The position numbers were made by a program, and so were the translations under genes. From an uncultured Paracoccaceae bacterium (GTDB lineage: Bacteria; Pseudomonadota; Alphaproteobacteria; Rhodobacterales; Rhodobacteraceae), in contig CANLYJ010000001.1 in NCBI GenBank assembly GCA_947495295.1, positions 1,178,001 to 1,242,000 of the forward strand: a stretch of 64,000 nt of DNA, written 5' to 3'. The notes under the pieces are model-generated. The model did no database searches, was not told the DNA's origin, and saw nothing but the letters and a program-made list of their open reading frames with translations. Below, piece by piece: positions 56,485 through 64,000 of this stretch (the first letter of the stretch is position 1; each line of letters opens with the position of its first letter).

Positions 56485-58131
56485 ATGAACACGAACCTGG
56501 CCACGACGCCCGAGTTGGGCCTAGACAAGGACTGGTGGCGCGGCGCGGTGATCTATCAGATCTATCCGCGCAGCTTTCAGGACAGCAATGGCGACGGGAT
56601 AGGTGACCTTTTGGGCATCGTCCAGCGCCTGCCTTACATCGCCTCGCTTGGGGTTGACGCGATCTGGATTTCGCCTTTCTTCATGTCGCCGATGAAAGAT
56701 TTTGGCTATGACGTCAGCGATTATTGCGACGTCGATCCGATGTTCGGGTCATTGGCGGATTTTGATGCCGTGGTCGAAACGGCGCACCGGTTTGGCATCC
56801 GCGTGATGATTGATCTGGTGTTGAGCCATACCAGCGATCAGCATCCATGGTTCGTTGAAAGCCGTGCCAACCGCGATAATGACCGCGCCAATTGGTATGT
56901 CTGGGCTGATCCAAAGCCTGACGGCACGCCGCCCAATAACTGGCTGTCGATCTTTGGCGGTTCAGCCTGGCAATGGGATGCGCGCCGCGAACAGTATTAT
57001 CTGCATAATTTCCTGGTGTCGCAGCCTGACCTGAACTTTCACGAACCCGCCGTGCAGGACGCGCTGCTGGATGTGGCCCGGTTCTGGCTGAACAGAGGGT
57101 GTGACGGGTTCCGGCTTGATACGATCAATTTTTATATGCATGACGCAGAATTGCGCGACAATCCCGGCCTGCCTCCCGACCAGCGCAACGCAACAATCGC
57201 GCCATCGGTGAACCCGTATAACCATCAGGAACATCTTTACGACAAGAACCACCCGGACAATGTGAAGTTTCTGGCGCGCTTGCGCGCTGTGATGGAACCT
57301 TACGGTGCTGCGGCCGTGGGCGAGGTTGGCGATGCCCAACTTGGGCTAGAGATCATGGGCCAGTACACCGCAGGCGATGATCTGATGCAGATGTGTTACG
57401 CCTTTGAATTTCTGGCCAAGGATCAACCAACTGCCGACCGGATCGTCACCGTGATGAACCATGTCGATGAGGTTGCCGCAGATGGTTGGGCCTGTTGGGC
57501 CTTTTCCAATCACGACGTGATGCGCCATGCCAGCCGCTGGGATCTGCCGCCTGCGGCCCAACGGATGTTTGCCACGCTGATCATGTGCCTGCGCGGTTCT
57601 GTTTGTCTGTATCAGGGCGAAGAACTGGGCCTGCCCGAAGCAGATGTCGCGTTTGAGGACCTGCAGGACCCATACGGCATTGAATTCTGGCCAGAGTTCA
57701 AGGGCCGCGATGGTTGCCGCACGCCCATCCCATGGGAGCCAAGTAACCAGAATGGCGGCTTTTCGGCAGCCAAACCGTGGTTGCCTGTCGCGTCGGAGCA
57801 TTTACATTTGTCCGTCGCCGCACAAGAGGATGAGCCCGGCGCCTTGCTGCACCATTACCGCAAGGCCATTGCGTTTCGGACGTCGCATCCTGCGATCAGT
57901 GTGGGCGCCCATGACGGCGTAAAGGCCAAGGGCGATGTAGTGTACTTCACCCGCTCCGCAGATAATCAGACGATTTTCTGCGCGTTCAACGTGAGTGAAA
58001 CACCATCCGATTTCGACCTGCCGGACGGCAATTGGACACCCATCGGGGCCGAATTGGGCAGCGCCCATGTGTCGGCGGATGGCAGATTACATCTTGGGCC
58101 GTGGCAAGTCTGCCTCGCGCTGAAGCAATAA
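56485..58131 (+). CDS. aglA: Alpha-glucosidase (GH13)
   Basis: 548 residues, cytoplasmic, no signal peptide. GH13 motifs in order: DLVLSHTSDQHPWF, CDGFRLDTINFYMHD with the nucleophile Asp, VGEVGDAQ with the acid/base Glu, and FSNHDVMRHASRW with the transition-state His-Asp. It hydrolyses imported alpha-glucosides to glucose. Weak GGAAAG site before ATG 56485. Confidence 0.93.
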   Translation: MNTNLATTPELGLDKDWWRGAVIYQIYPRSFQDSNGDGIGDLLGIVQRLPYIASLGVDAIWISPFFMSPMKDFGYDVSDYCDVDPMFGSLADFDAVVETAHRFGIRVMIDLVLSHTSDQHPWFVESRANRDNDRANWYVWADPKPDGTPPNNWLSIFGGSAWQWDARREQYYLHNFLVSQPDLNFHEPAVQDALLDVARFWLNRGCDGFRLDTINFYMHDAELRDNPGLPPDQRNATIAPSVNPYNHQEHLYDKNHPDNVKFLARLRAVMEPYGAAAVGEVGDAQLGLEIMGQYTAGDDLMQMCYAFEFLAKDQPTADRIVTVMNHVDEVAADGWACWAFSNHDVMRHASRWDLPPAAQRMFATLIMCLRGSVCLYQGEELGLPEADVAFEDLQDPYGIEFWPEFKGRDGCRTPIPWEPSNQNGGFSAAKPWLPVASEHLHLSVAAQEDEPGALLHHYRKAIAFRTSHPAISVGAHDGVKAKGDVVYFTRSADNQTIFCAFNVSETPSDFDLPDGNWTPIGAELGSAHVSADGRLHLGPWQVCLALKQ

Positions 58132-58145
58132 AAGGGGAGTGAGAC

Positions 58146-59237
58146 ATGGCTGATCTGAAACTGGTGGATGTCGCCAAGACCTACGGTGGCACGGTAGATG
58201 TGCTTAGAAACATTAATCTGGATATCAAACAGGGCGAGTTGATCGTGTTTGTTGGCCCATCTGGCTGCGGGAAATCCACGCTGCTGCGGATGATTGCCGG
58301 ACTGGAAAAGATCACCGGCGGTACGTTGGAAATTGACGGGCAGCTTGTGAACGATGTGCCACCCGCACAGCGCGGCATCGCGATGGTGTTCCAGTCTTAT
58401 GCGCTTTATCCGCATATGACGGTGCGCGATAACATGTCATTCGCGCTGAAACTGGCCAAGAAATCACCCAAGGAAATTGACGAGGCCGTCAACCGTGCCG
58501 CCACGATCCTGCAATTGGATGAATATCTGGACCGACTGCCAAAGGCTTTGTCAGGCGGTCAGCGTCAGCGGGTTGCGATTGGCCGCTCGATCGTGCGCGA
58601 CCCAAAGGTCTATCTGTTTGATGAACCACTTTCGAACCTTGATGCCGCACTGCGTGTCGCCACGCGGATTGAGATTGCTCAGCTTAAGGAATCGATGCCC
58701 GAAAGCACGATGATTTATGTCACCCACGACCAGGTCGAGGCGATGACATTGGCCAGCCGCATTGTGGTGCTGGCGAATAAAGGGATCGCGCAAGTGGGGT
58801 CCCCGTTGGAGCTTTATGAACGTCCCGAAAATGAATTCGTGGCCCAGTTCATCGGTTCACCGGCCATGAATTTGTTAAGCGGTGAAATTGTTGAGACCGG
58901 TGAACAGACCACCATCAAGCTGAATGGTGGTGGGATGGCAAAGTCCGCCGTGCCCACACAGGCAGCAGACAAGGGTCTGAAGGTGAATATCGGCATTCGT
59001 CCCGAGGATATGGTTGAAACCACCGGTGACGAATACGCCTTTGAGGGCAAGGTGAATATCACCGAAGCACTGGGCGAGGTTACATTGCTTTATTTCGACA
59101 AGGTGGCCGACAATGATGCGATTATCGGAAAACTGCCCGGTATCCACGCAGATTTACGCGGCAAATCCGTCCGCATGGCGGCCGATCCGTCAAAAGTGCA
59201 GGTCTTCCATAACGGTCAGTCGCTCTACTATCGGTGA
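58146..59237 (+). CDS. aglK: Alpha-glucoside ABC transporter, ATPase AglK
   Basis: 363 residues, MalK/UgpC type: Walker [17 protein letters not shown], signature [15 protein letters not shown], Walker [13 protein letters not shown], and switch [13 protein letters not shown], followed by the C-terminal TOBE regulatory domain ([17 protein letters not shown]). It powers AglFG. GGGGAG lies before ATG 58146. Last gene of the agl operon. Confidence 0.94.
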   Translation: MADLKLVDVAKTYGGTVDVLRNINLDIKQGELIVFVGPSGCGKSTLLRMIAGLEKITGGTLEIDGQLVNDVPPAQRGIAMVFQSYALYPHMTVRDNMSFALKLAKKSPKEIDEAVNRAATILQLDEYLDRLPKALSGGQRQRVAIGRSIVRDPKVYLFDEPLSNLDAALRVATRIEIAQLKESMPESTMIYVTHDQVEAMTLASRIVVLANKGIAQVGSPLELYERPENEFVAQFIGSPAMNLLSGEIVETGEQTTIKLNGGGMAKSAVPTQAADKGLKVNIGIRPEDMVETTGDEYAFEGKVNITEALGEVTLLYFDKVADNDAIIGKLPGIHADLRGKSVRMAADPSKVQVFHNGQSLYYR

Positions 59238-59337
59238 TACGGCGCGCCAAGACGCTGGTTCGTATTTATGACCGGGATGCGGTAGCTTCTCGGTTCGAAC
59301 CGATACGGATCGGCTGGTGATCTGCTAAACTGTTCAC

Positions 59338-59841
59338 ATGGTGACAGCCGATCAATATCGTTTTCGCAAGGCGACGTTGGACGATCTTGCCTTGCTCAAG
59401 CAATGGCAGTCGTACCCGCATGTCAGCGAATGGTGGGACGCCGACGAACCCTATGATGCAACAGACCTCGCCGACCCGCGTGTCGCACGCTGGATCGTCT
59501 CGGTTGCCGAACGGCCATTTGCGTTCATGCAGGACTATACCGTTCACGGTTGGGAGGATCATCACTTTGCCGGTCTTCCGGAGGGCGCGCGCGGCATTGA
59601 CCAATATATCGGAGACCCCGAAATGGTCGGCATTGGGCATGGATCAGCGTTTATCGGCGCAAGAATGCAGGTGCTCTTTGCTGAAGGGGCACCCGTGATC
59701 GCGACCGATCCGCACCCAGACAACGCACGGGCGATAGCCGTTTATAAGAAACTCGGTTTCGCCCCGTCCGGCCCACCGCAGAAGACGCAGTGGGGTTTGA
59801 TCTTGCCAATGTTGGCAAGGAATGACGACGCGCGCCGTTGA
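59338..59841 (+). CDS. AAC(6')-like GNAT acetyltransferase
   Basis: 167 residues. The sequence follows AAC(6')-type GNAT enzymes: YRFRKATLDDLALLKQWQSYPHVSEWWD, then GARGIDQYIGDPEMVGIGHGSAFIGARMQVLF and TDPHPDNARAIAVYKKLGF. It transfers an acetyl group from acetyl-CoA, in relatives to aminoglycosides or small amines. It stands alone in conserved chromosomal context, so an intrinsic rather than acquired gene is likely. Whether it gives resistance cannot be told. Confidence 0.8.
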   Translation: MVTADQYRFRKATLDDLALLKQWQSYPHVSEWWDADEPYDATDLADPRVARWIVSVAERPFAFMQDYTVHGWEDHHFAGLPEGARGIDQYIGDPEMVGIGHGSAFIGARMQVLFAEGAPVIATDPHPDNARAIAVYKKLGFAPSGPPQKTQWGLILPMLARNDDARR

Positions 59842-59858
59842 TAGCAGCGGGCAAAATA

Positions 59859-61154
59859 TCAGAGTTTGCGGATTTTCAGGGTCGCAATTCTGTTTTGGTC
59901 CTTATCAACGACTTCGAACCGGAAGCCGTGGAACGAAAATACCTGTCCTTCGACCGGAATCATCTGTGCCTCGTGAATAACCACACCGGCGACGGTGTTG
60001 GCTTCATCATCGGGCAGGTTCCAGTCATGCGCTCGGTTCAGGTCACGGATGGTCATGCCGCCATCGACCACATACGCCCCATCGCTGGTTGGCGATATTT
60101 GGTCGGCGGCGTCATCATCAAATTCATCGGCGATCTCGCCCACGATTTCCTCCAGGATGTCTTCCAGCGTGATCAGACCTTGCAGCCCGCCATATTCATC
60201 AACCACCAGCGCAAAATGCGTCTTGCGCTTGAGAAAATTGCGCATCTGATCATCAAGCGTGGTGGTTTCGGGCACGAAATACGGTTCCATCGCGACTTTG
60301 GTTACGTCAAAGGCAGCCAGCCCTTTGGCGTTGCCACCCGCCAGCAGTTTATGCATCGCGCGCAACAGGTCCTTGGCGTGGATCACCCCAATGATGTTTT
60401 CCTGATCGTCCCGGAACAGGGGCAGGCGGGTGTGGGGGCTGGTCAGGATTTGGGAAAGGATATCCTCGACTGGCATGGAGGCATCTACCATTTCGATCCC
60501 GGAACGGTGCAGCATGACCTCTTCCACGGTACGGTCATTCAAGTCGAGCGCGCCAAGGATGCGGTCGCGATCCTCTTTTTCAACGATCCCTTCGGAATGG
60601 CCCAGCGACAACGCCCCGGCGATTTCTTCGCGCACGGCGAGGATATGGCTATCGGGGTCGGTGCGGACACCAAAAAGGAACAGCACACCGCGCACCAGAT
60701 AGCGCACGGCGGTTACGATGGGCGCAAACACCTTGACCACCAACCCGATTGGCGCTGCAACTGTTGACGCCACAGTTTCGGGGTAGGTGATCGCAAAGGT
60801 TTTTGGTAGCACCTCAGCAAAGATCAGGACCAGCAGGGTCATGATCAATGTGGCCGCCGCCACGCCGTTCTGCCCGAACAGCTGTGTCAGCACCGCGGTG
60901 GCCAGCGACGTCGCCAGAATGTTGACGACGTTATTGCCCAACAGGACCGACCCGATCAGCCGTTCATTGTCTTCGGTAATTTTCAGCGCGCGTTCGGCGC
61001 CTTTGGAGCCTTTATCGGCGGCCGTCCGCAACTTGCCGCGTGACGCCGCCGTCAATGCCGTTTCAGAGCCAGAGAAGAACCCCGACAGCACAAGCAAAAC
61101 AAGAATGGCGCCAGCCGTGATCCAAAAGGCAGCGTCAGAGATCGTAGGTTCCAT
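59859..61154 (-). CDS. CNNM/CorC-HlyC family membrane protein
   Basis: 431 residues: an N-terminal CNNM (DUF21) domain with about four membrane helices (FWITAGAILVLLVLSGFFSGSETAL), a CBS pair in the middle (VEEVMLHRSGIEMVDASM, LLRAMHKLLAGG) and a C-terminal CorC_HlyC domain (SDGAYVVDGGMTIRDLNRAHDW). Relatives act in magnesium export or resistance. It lies 52 bases after xerD on the same strand. Confidence 0.9.
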   Translation of the reverse strand: MEPTISDAAFWITAGAILVLLVLSGFFSGSETALTAASRGKLRTAADKGSKGAERALKITEDNERLIGSVLLGNNVVNILATSLATAVLTQLFGQNGVAAATLIMTLLVLIFAEVLPKTFAITYPETVASTVAAPIGLVVKVFAPIVTAVRYLVRGVLFLFGVRTDPDSHILAVREEIAGALSLGHSEGIVEKEDRDRILGALDLNDRTVEEVMLHRSGIEMVDASMPVEDILSQILTSPHTRLPLFRDDQENIIGVIHAKDLLRAMHKLLAGGNAKGLAAFDVTKVAMEPYFVPETTTLDDQMRNFLKRKTHFALVVDEYGGLQGLITLEDILEEIVGEIADEFDDDAADQISPTSDGAYVVDGGMTIRDLNRAHDWNLPDDEANTVAGVVIHEAQMIPVEGQVFSFHGFRFEVVDKDQNRIATLKIRKL

Positions 61155-61206
61155 CAGAGGCTTTCACATAAAGACGATGTATTTATGGGGTGTGCGCGGG
61201 CGGGCT

Positions 61207-62139
61207 TCAAGACTTGGCCAAAGGGTGATGTTCCAAAACCAGTTCCTTTAACCGGGCATCCAGCACATGAGTGTAGATTTCCGTAGTCGCCACGTCAGCA
61301 TGGCCCAGCATGGTCTGGATTGATCGCAGATCAGCACCGCCAGCTAAAAGATGCGTGGCAAAGGCGTGGCGCAATGTGTGCGGCGTGACCTTGTCAGGTG
61401 AAACACCGCCCGCGACGGCAAATTCCTTGATTAGCAAAAAGAACCGCTGCCGCGTCATGTGCCCCGCTGCACCGCGCGATGGGAACAGGAATTTCGATGC
61501 CGGTTTGCCCTTTTGGCGCGCGGCATCTTCATTCGCATCCCGCTCGGCCAGATAGGCCGCCAGTGCAGCGCGGGCCGGGGGTGACAATGGCACAAGCCGT
61601 TCTTTGCCACCTTTGCCCCGCACCAACAACATGCGCGGATCGCCCCGTGTGGCAGAGACAGGCAGGCTGACCAATTCAGTCACCCGCATGCCTGTGGCAT
61701 AAAGCAGTTCCATCAGGCATGTATTGCGAAGCGCGTCGCGTTTGCTGTTGCACGCGGCTTCCAGCAATTGGTCCACTTCCGCAATCTCAAGTGTTTTGGG
61801 CAGCCGTTTGGCGCGGCCTGGCCCTTTGATCTGGATCGCGGGGTTATCGTCGCGCCAACCTTCCTCAAACGCGAAACGGTAAAGCTGCTTGATGGCAGAC
61901 AGCCGTCTGGCCCGTGTTGATTTGGCCAACCCTTCAGCCTCGCATGCGATCAGGTAGCTTTCGATATGGTCGCGATTTGCCGTCGCATAATGCAGTGCCT
62001 TATCGGCGAGCCAGTCGGCGAAATTCTGCAGGTCGCGGGCATAGGCCAGTTGTGTATTGGTCGCGGCGTCCAGTTCAGCGGCTTGCGCCTCAAGAAACAC
62101 CTGTACCCAGCGGGCCATGGGGGTGTTTGCGGCGCTCAT
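61207..62139 (-). CDS. xerD: Tyrosine recombinase XerD
   Basis: 310 residues; resolves chromosome dimers at dif with XerC. The core-binding domain is at about 8-95; the catalytic domain has R in LYATGMRVTELVSLP, K in VRGKGGKERLVPL, H-x-x-R in TPHTLRHAFATHLLAGGADLR, LGHADVATT and the Tyr in EIYTHV. It overlaps the upstream gene by four bases and is near aroK, the usual alphaproteobacterial context, so it is a housekeeping gene and not part of a mobile element. Confidence 0.93.
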   Translation of the reverse strand: MSAANTPMARWVQVFLEAQAAELDAATNTQLAYARDLQNFADWLADKALHYATANRDHIESYLIACEAEGLAKSTRARRLSAIKQLYRFAFEEGWRDDNPAIQIKGPGRAKRLPKTLEIAEVDQLLEAACNSKRDALRNTCLMELLYATGMRVTELVSLPVSATRGDPRMLLVRGKGGKERLVPLSPPARAALAAYLAERDANEDAARQKGKPASKFLFPSRGAAGHMTRQRFFLLIKEFAVAGGVSPDKVTPHTLRHAFATHLLAGGADLRSIQTMLGHADVATTEIYTHVLDARLKELVLEHHPLAKS

Positions 62140-63656
62140 GTCGCCCGGTCCAGGATCATCAATTGCAGGGCGGCGCGGCGGGCCACATCCTCTAACCCCA
62201 CGGCGCGGAGCAGTGCGAGTGCATCGGTCAGTGACCCTGCATCACCAGAATACCCCTGATGAAACAAAGCAATGGCGCGCAGCAGCGCCTCACCCAGTTT
62301 ACCGTTATCAACAAGGGTTTGCAGATCATTTGGCGTTGGCGCGCCGTTGAAGGCGGATTGGATCGCGAGCGACCGGGGTGTCGTAACGCGCACTTCTTGT
62401 GGGACACCGCGGGCGAGTGCGATCAGGAACGGGTCTTGCCCTCGCGTGTTCAGCGCGACAGTTTCGTAAGCTGGTGACAAAAGCCCGACTTGAAATGCAA
62501 TGTCAGCCGCGTCACCGCTAAGCGGGATATCCTGCAACGCGGCCCCGTAAAGTTTCGCGAATGGCACCTCGGCACGGGCCTCTTGTGCTGCATCCCAAGC
62601 GTCGGGCAGGGCGCGCGATAGCGCCCTTGGATCACGGGCCTGCAAGGCCACATCAAATCGCTGGATCGCATCGGCCCGATCCCAGACACCGCCGGATGCG
62701 GCAGGTGTGCGGGCGGTATAGATGCGCTGCAACACATTTTCGGAAACGGCACCATGGCGCGCCAGCCGCTCTGCCGCTTCGATCTGGGATTTCCAGGCGG
62801 TTGTTGTGCGCAAGTCTGCATGGGAAAAGGCCAGCGGCAGATTGGCGGTGATTAGTGGTTCTCCAACCGCCTCGTGCATGCGGAACATCAGCGGGCTGAC
62901 ACGGGCGGGCGGGTCCAGCGGTGGTTCGCCTTCAAAAAGTTCAGGGTCAAGGAAGCGGGAGATCAGCGCCTCTTCGGCCTCGCTGATATCACCCAAAACC
63001 CGGTGTGTATTCAGCGTCAGCGCGGCGGCGTTCCAGTCACCATTGCGCGCAAGACAAAAGATTCGCGCCGAATACGTTGGTGCAATGGACGGAGTAGATT
63101 TAACCACATCACAGGCTTCATCCTCTGTCCCAGTAAGTAGGGCCACGTCGAACCACCGCCTGAAAAGGGGGGCTGTGTCGGGCTCTGCGGCCTCGATCAG
63201 GGATTTGGCCTGTTCCAATGCGCCAAGGTCCAACAGCTTGTCCACCCGCGCGACAAATAGAGCGCCGTCAGGGCCTGCGCCTAATGGTGGATCAGCCTCT
63301 GCCAACATCAGCACACGTAGGAATTCCTGAATCGCCGGTAGCGTTTCAACTCGTTCGGCACGGACCAGGTCGACCAGCGTCGCCTCATCACTTGCCGACC
63401 AGATGGATGGCGGCAGGCCGGTCACATTTGCAGGCAGCAACCCGATTGGATCCTTGGATGGTCCATCCAGCGGGGTCACCGTTACAACGGGCGTGCGAAT
63501 GCCGTTTGCCACAGGCGGTTCGGCCAGCTTGGCGGGTTCGATGCTTTGCGACAGCCAATCGATAGCCGATAGCGGTGCCACACCATCCTGTGCCATCACA
63601 GGCGCCGCCAAGACGCATAGCAGACCGCAAAGCGGCCCGGGCTTAATTTGTATCAA
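62136..63656 (-). CDS. Secreted conserved protein of unknown function
   Basis: 506 residues with a signal peptide (GPLCGLLCVLAAPVMAQDG). The mature part is largely helical with repeated short hairpins (RVDKLLDLGALEQAKSLIEAAEP, NGDWNAAALTLNTHRVLGDISEAEEALISRFLD), suggesting TPR/SEL-like helical repeats. It sits between a small membrane protein and xerD, overlapping both (14 and four bases). I do not recognise a named family. Confidence 0.8.
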   Translation of the reverse strand: MIQIKPGPLCGLLCVLAAPVMAQDGVAPLSAIDWLSQSIEPAKLAEPPVANGIRTPVVTVTPLDGPSKDPIGLLPANVTGLPPSIWSASDEATLVDLVRAERVETLPAIQEFLRVLMLAEADPPLGAGPDGALFVARVDKLLDLGALEQAKSLIEAAEPDTAPLFRRWFDVALLTGTEDEACDVVKSTPSIAPTYSARIFCLARNGDWNAAALTLNTHRVLGDISEAEEALISRFLDPELFEGEPPLDPPARVSPLMFRMHEAVGEPLITANLPLAFSHADLRTTTAWKSQIEAAERLARHGAVSENVLQRIYTARTPAASGGVWDRADAIQRFDVALQARDPRALSRALPDAWDAAQEARAEVPFAKLYGAALQDIPLSGDAADIAFQVGLLSPAYETVALNTRGQDPFLIALARGVPQEVRVTTPRSLAIQSAFNGAPTPNDLQTLVDNGKLGEALLRAIALFHQGYSGDAGSLTDALALLRAVGLEDVARRAALQLMILDRAT

Positions 63657-63795
63657 GCGTGACAGGTTGCGTTACCTCTTGGGTTGGGGCCGCAAAATCA
63701 GCCGGAAAAAAGATCGGGCCAATATAAGCGTAGGCGATCAGCCCCGCACCAGCCAGGATGATCAAAAACACCAATGTCTTAATCAATCGCCACAT
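63643..63795 (-). CDS. Small membrane protein upstream of the xerD operon
   Basis: 50 residues from ATG 63795, with GAGG upstream; the longer frame to 63978 is not supported. One membrane helix (LVFLIILAGAGLIAYAYIGPIFF) and a short polar tail. Its 3' end overlaps the next gene by 14 bases, so it is the first gene of the operon to xerD. Function unknown. Confidence 0.7.
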   Translation of the reverse strand: MWRLIKTLVFLIILAGAGLIAYAYIGPIFFPADFAAPTQEVTQPVTLDTN

Positions 63796-63948
63796 TGCCC
63801 GCACCTCGTTTCGTGTAACTGCCTCGAATATGTGGTCTAAGTGCCACTTGTGAAGGTGTTTATATATGGTCTTTTCCGCAAGATCACGGCATTCATTCAC
63901 TAATTTTTCGCGAGGTTGCAAACGGCCTTGGGCAGGAGGGCGCGGCAA

Positions 63949-64000
63949 ATGACGGATCGGGCGGGATACCAGCTGCACCGCACGGTGGTTTTGGTGGGCA
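63949..64000 (+). CDS. aroK: Shikimate kinase, first codons (cut by window edge)
   Basis: ATG 63949 follows GGAGG by ten bases; the 17 visible codons read MTDRAGYQLHRTVVLVG, ending just before the expected P-loop of shikimate kinase. Divergent xerD is the usual neighbour of aroK-aroB in this group. The assignment rests on these few residues and the context. Confidence 0.6.
   Translation, partial: MTDRAGYQLHRTVVLVG

Noticed and set aside
61207..62139. Second tyrosine recombinase as sign of another mobile element
   Set aside because: Length, motifs and neighbours (CNNM protein, aroK) are those of housekeeping XerD.

Overview
The window looks like chromosomal DNA from a marine alphaproteobacterium of the Rhodobacteraceae (Roseobacter group). 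This is inferred from the gene sets (aglREFGAK alpha-glucoside locus, CckA, DUF3305/DUF3306 formate dehydrogenase cluster, CNNM/xerD/aroK neighbourhood, Mrp-DUF6494-lipoate ligase cluster) and from moderately high GC in the core part. No species can be named from sequence alone.

Bases 1 to about 11,795 are an integrated genomic island. It ends at the 3' end of a tRNA-Arg(CCT) gene, next to a tyrosine integrase and an excisionase-like protein; the other end lies left of the window. The island carries a compact minus-strand operon: XRE regulator, hsdM, hsdS, an HD-domain dGTPase, and hsdR (cut by the window edge). The dGTPase sits inside a type I restriction-modification operon and shares an ATGA overlap with hsdR. 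Divergent from it is a three-gene operon: a small Cro-like regulator, a one-pass membrane protein, and a lipoprotein resembling polysaccharide lyases. Two near-identical dyads (GTTTCA-N5-TGAAAC) lie between the two regulators. Further right are a ribbon-helix-helix protein, a possible HUH replication/relaxase-like protein, and a serine recombinase whose only start in a position to include the catalytic serine is ATA.

Bases 11,900 to 19,030 hold a LacI-type regulator and a cell-surface sugar locus: gmd and fcl make GDP-L-fucose, and divergently there is a protein with an HxRRxD fucosyltransferase motif plus TPR repeats, followed by a second putative glycosyltransferase. Bases 19,000 to 30,500 carry oxyR/katG, a coiled-coil OmpA-family protein with a small membrane partner, monomeric NADP-isocitrate dehydrogenase and a chemoreceptor.

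Bases 30,350 to 46,600 are centred on formate oxidation: a lipoate-ligase-like/Mrp cluster, a hybrid cytochrome c whose N-terminal part resembles a shortened TupA, a multi-cluster ferredoxin, then DUF3305, DUF3306, a TorD-like chaperone, a small Tat-signal protein, FdhA (Cys at the metal site), FdhB, FdhC, a WD40-cytochrome c fusion, a 42-residue membrane peptide, and a TupBCA-type tungstate transporter. This arrangement suggests a periplasmic, tungsten-using formate dehydrogenase whose cofactor metal is imported by the adjacent ABC system.

The rest is cckA, then an alpha-glucoside utilisation region (glk, GH1 beta-glucosidase, LacI regulator aglR divergent from aglE-F-G-A-K, with two LacI-type operators and one large palindromic repeat), an AAC(6')-like acetyltransferase, and a conserved housekeeping block (CNNM transporter, xerD, a secreted protein of unknown role, a small membrane protein, and the first codons of aroK on the opposite strand).
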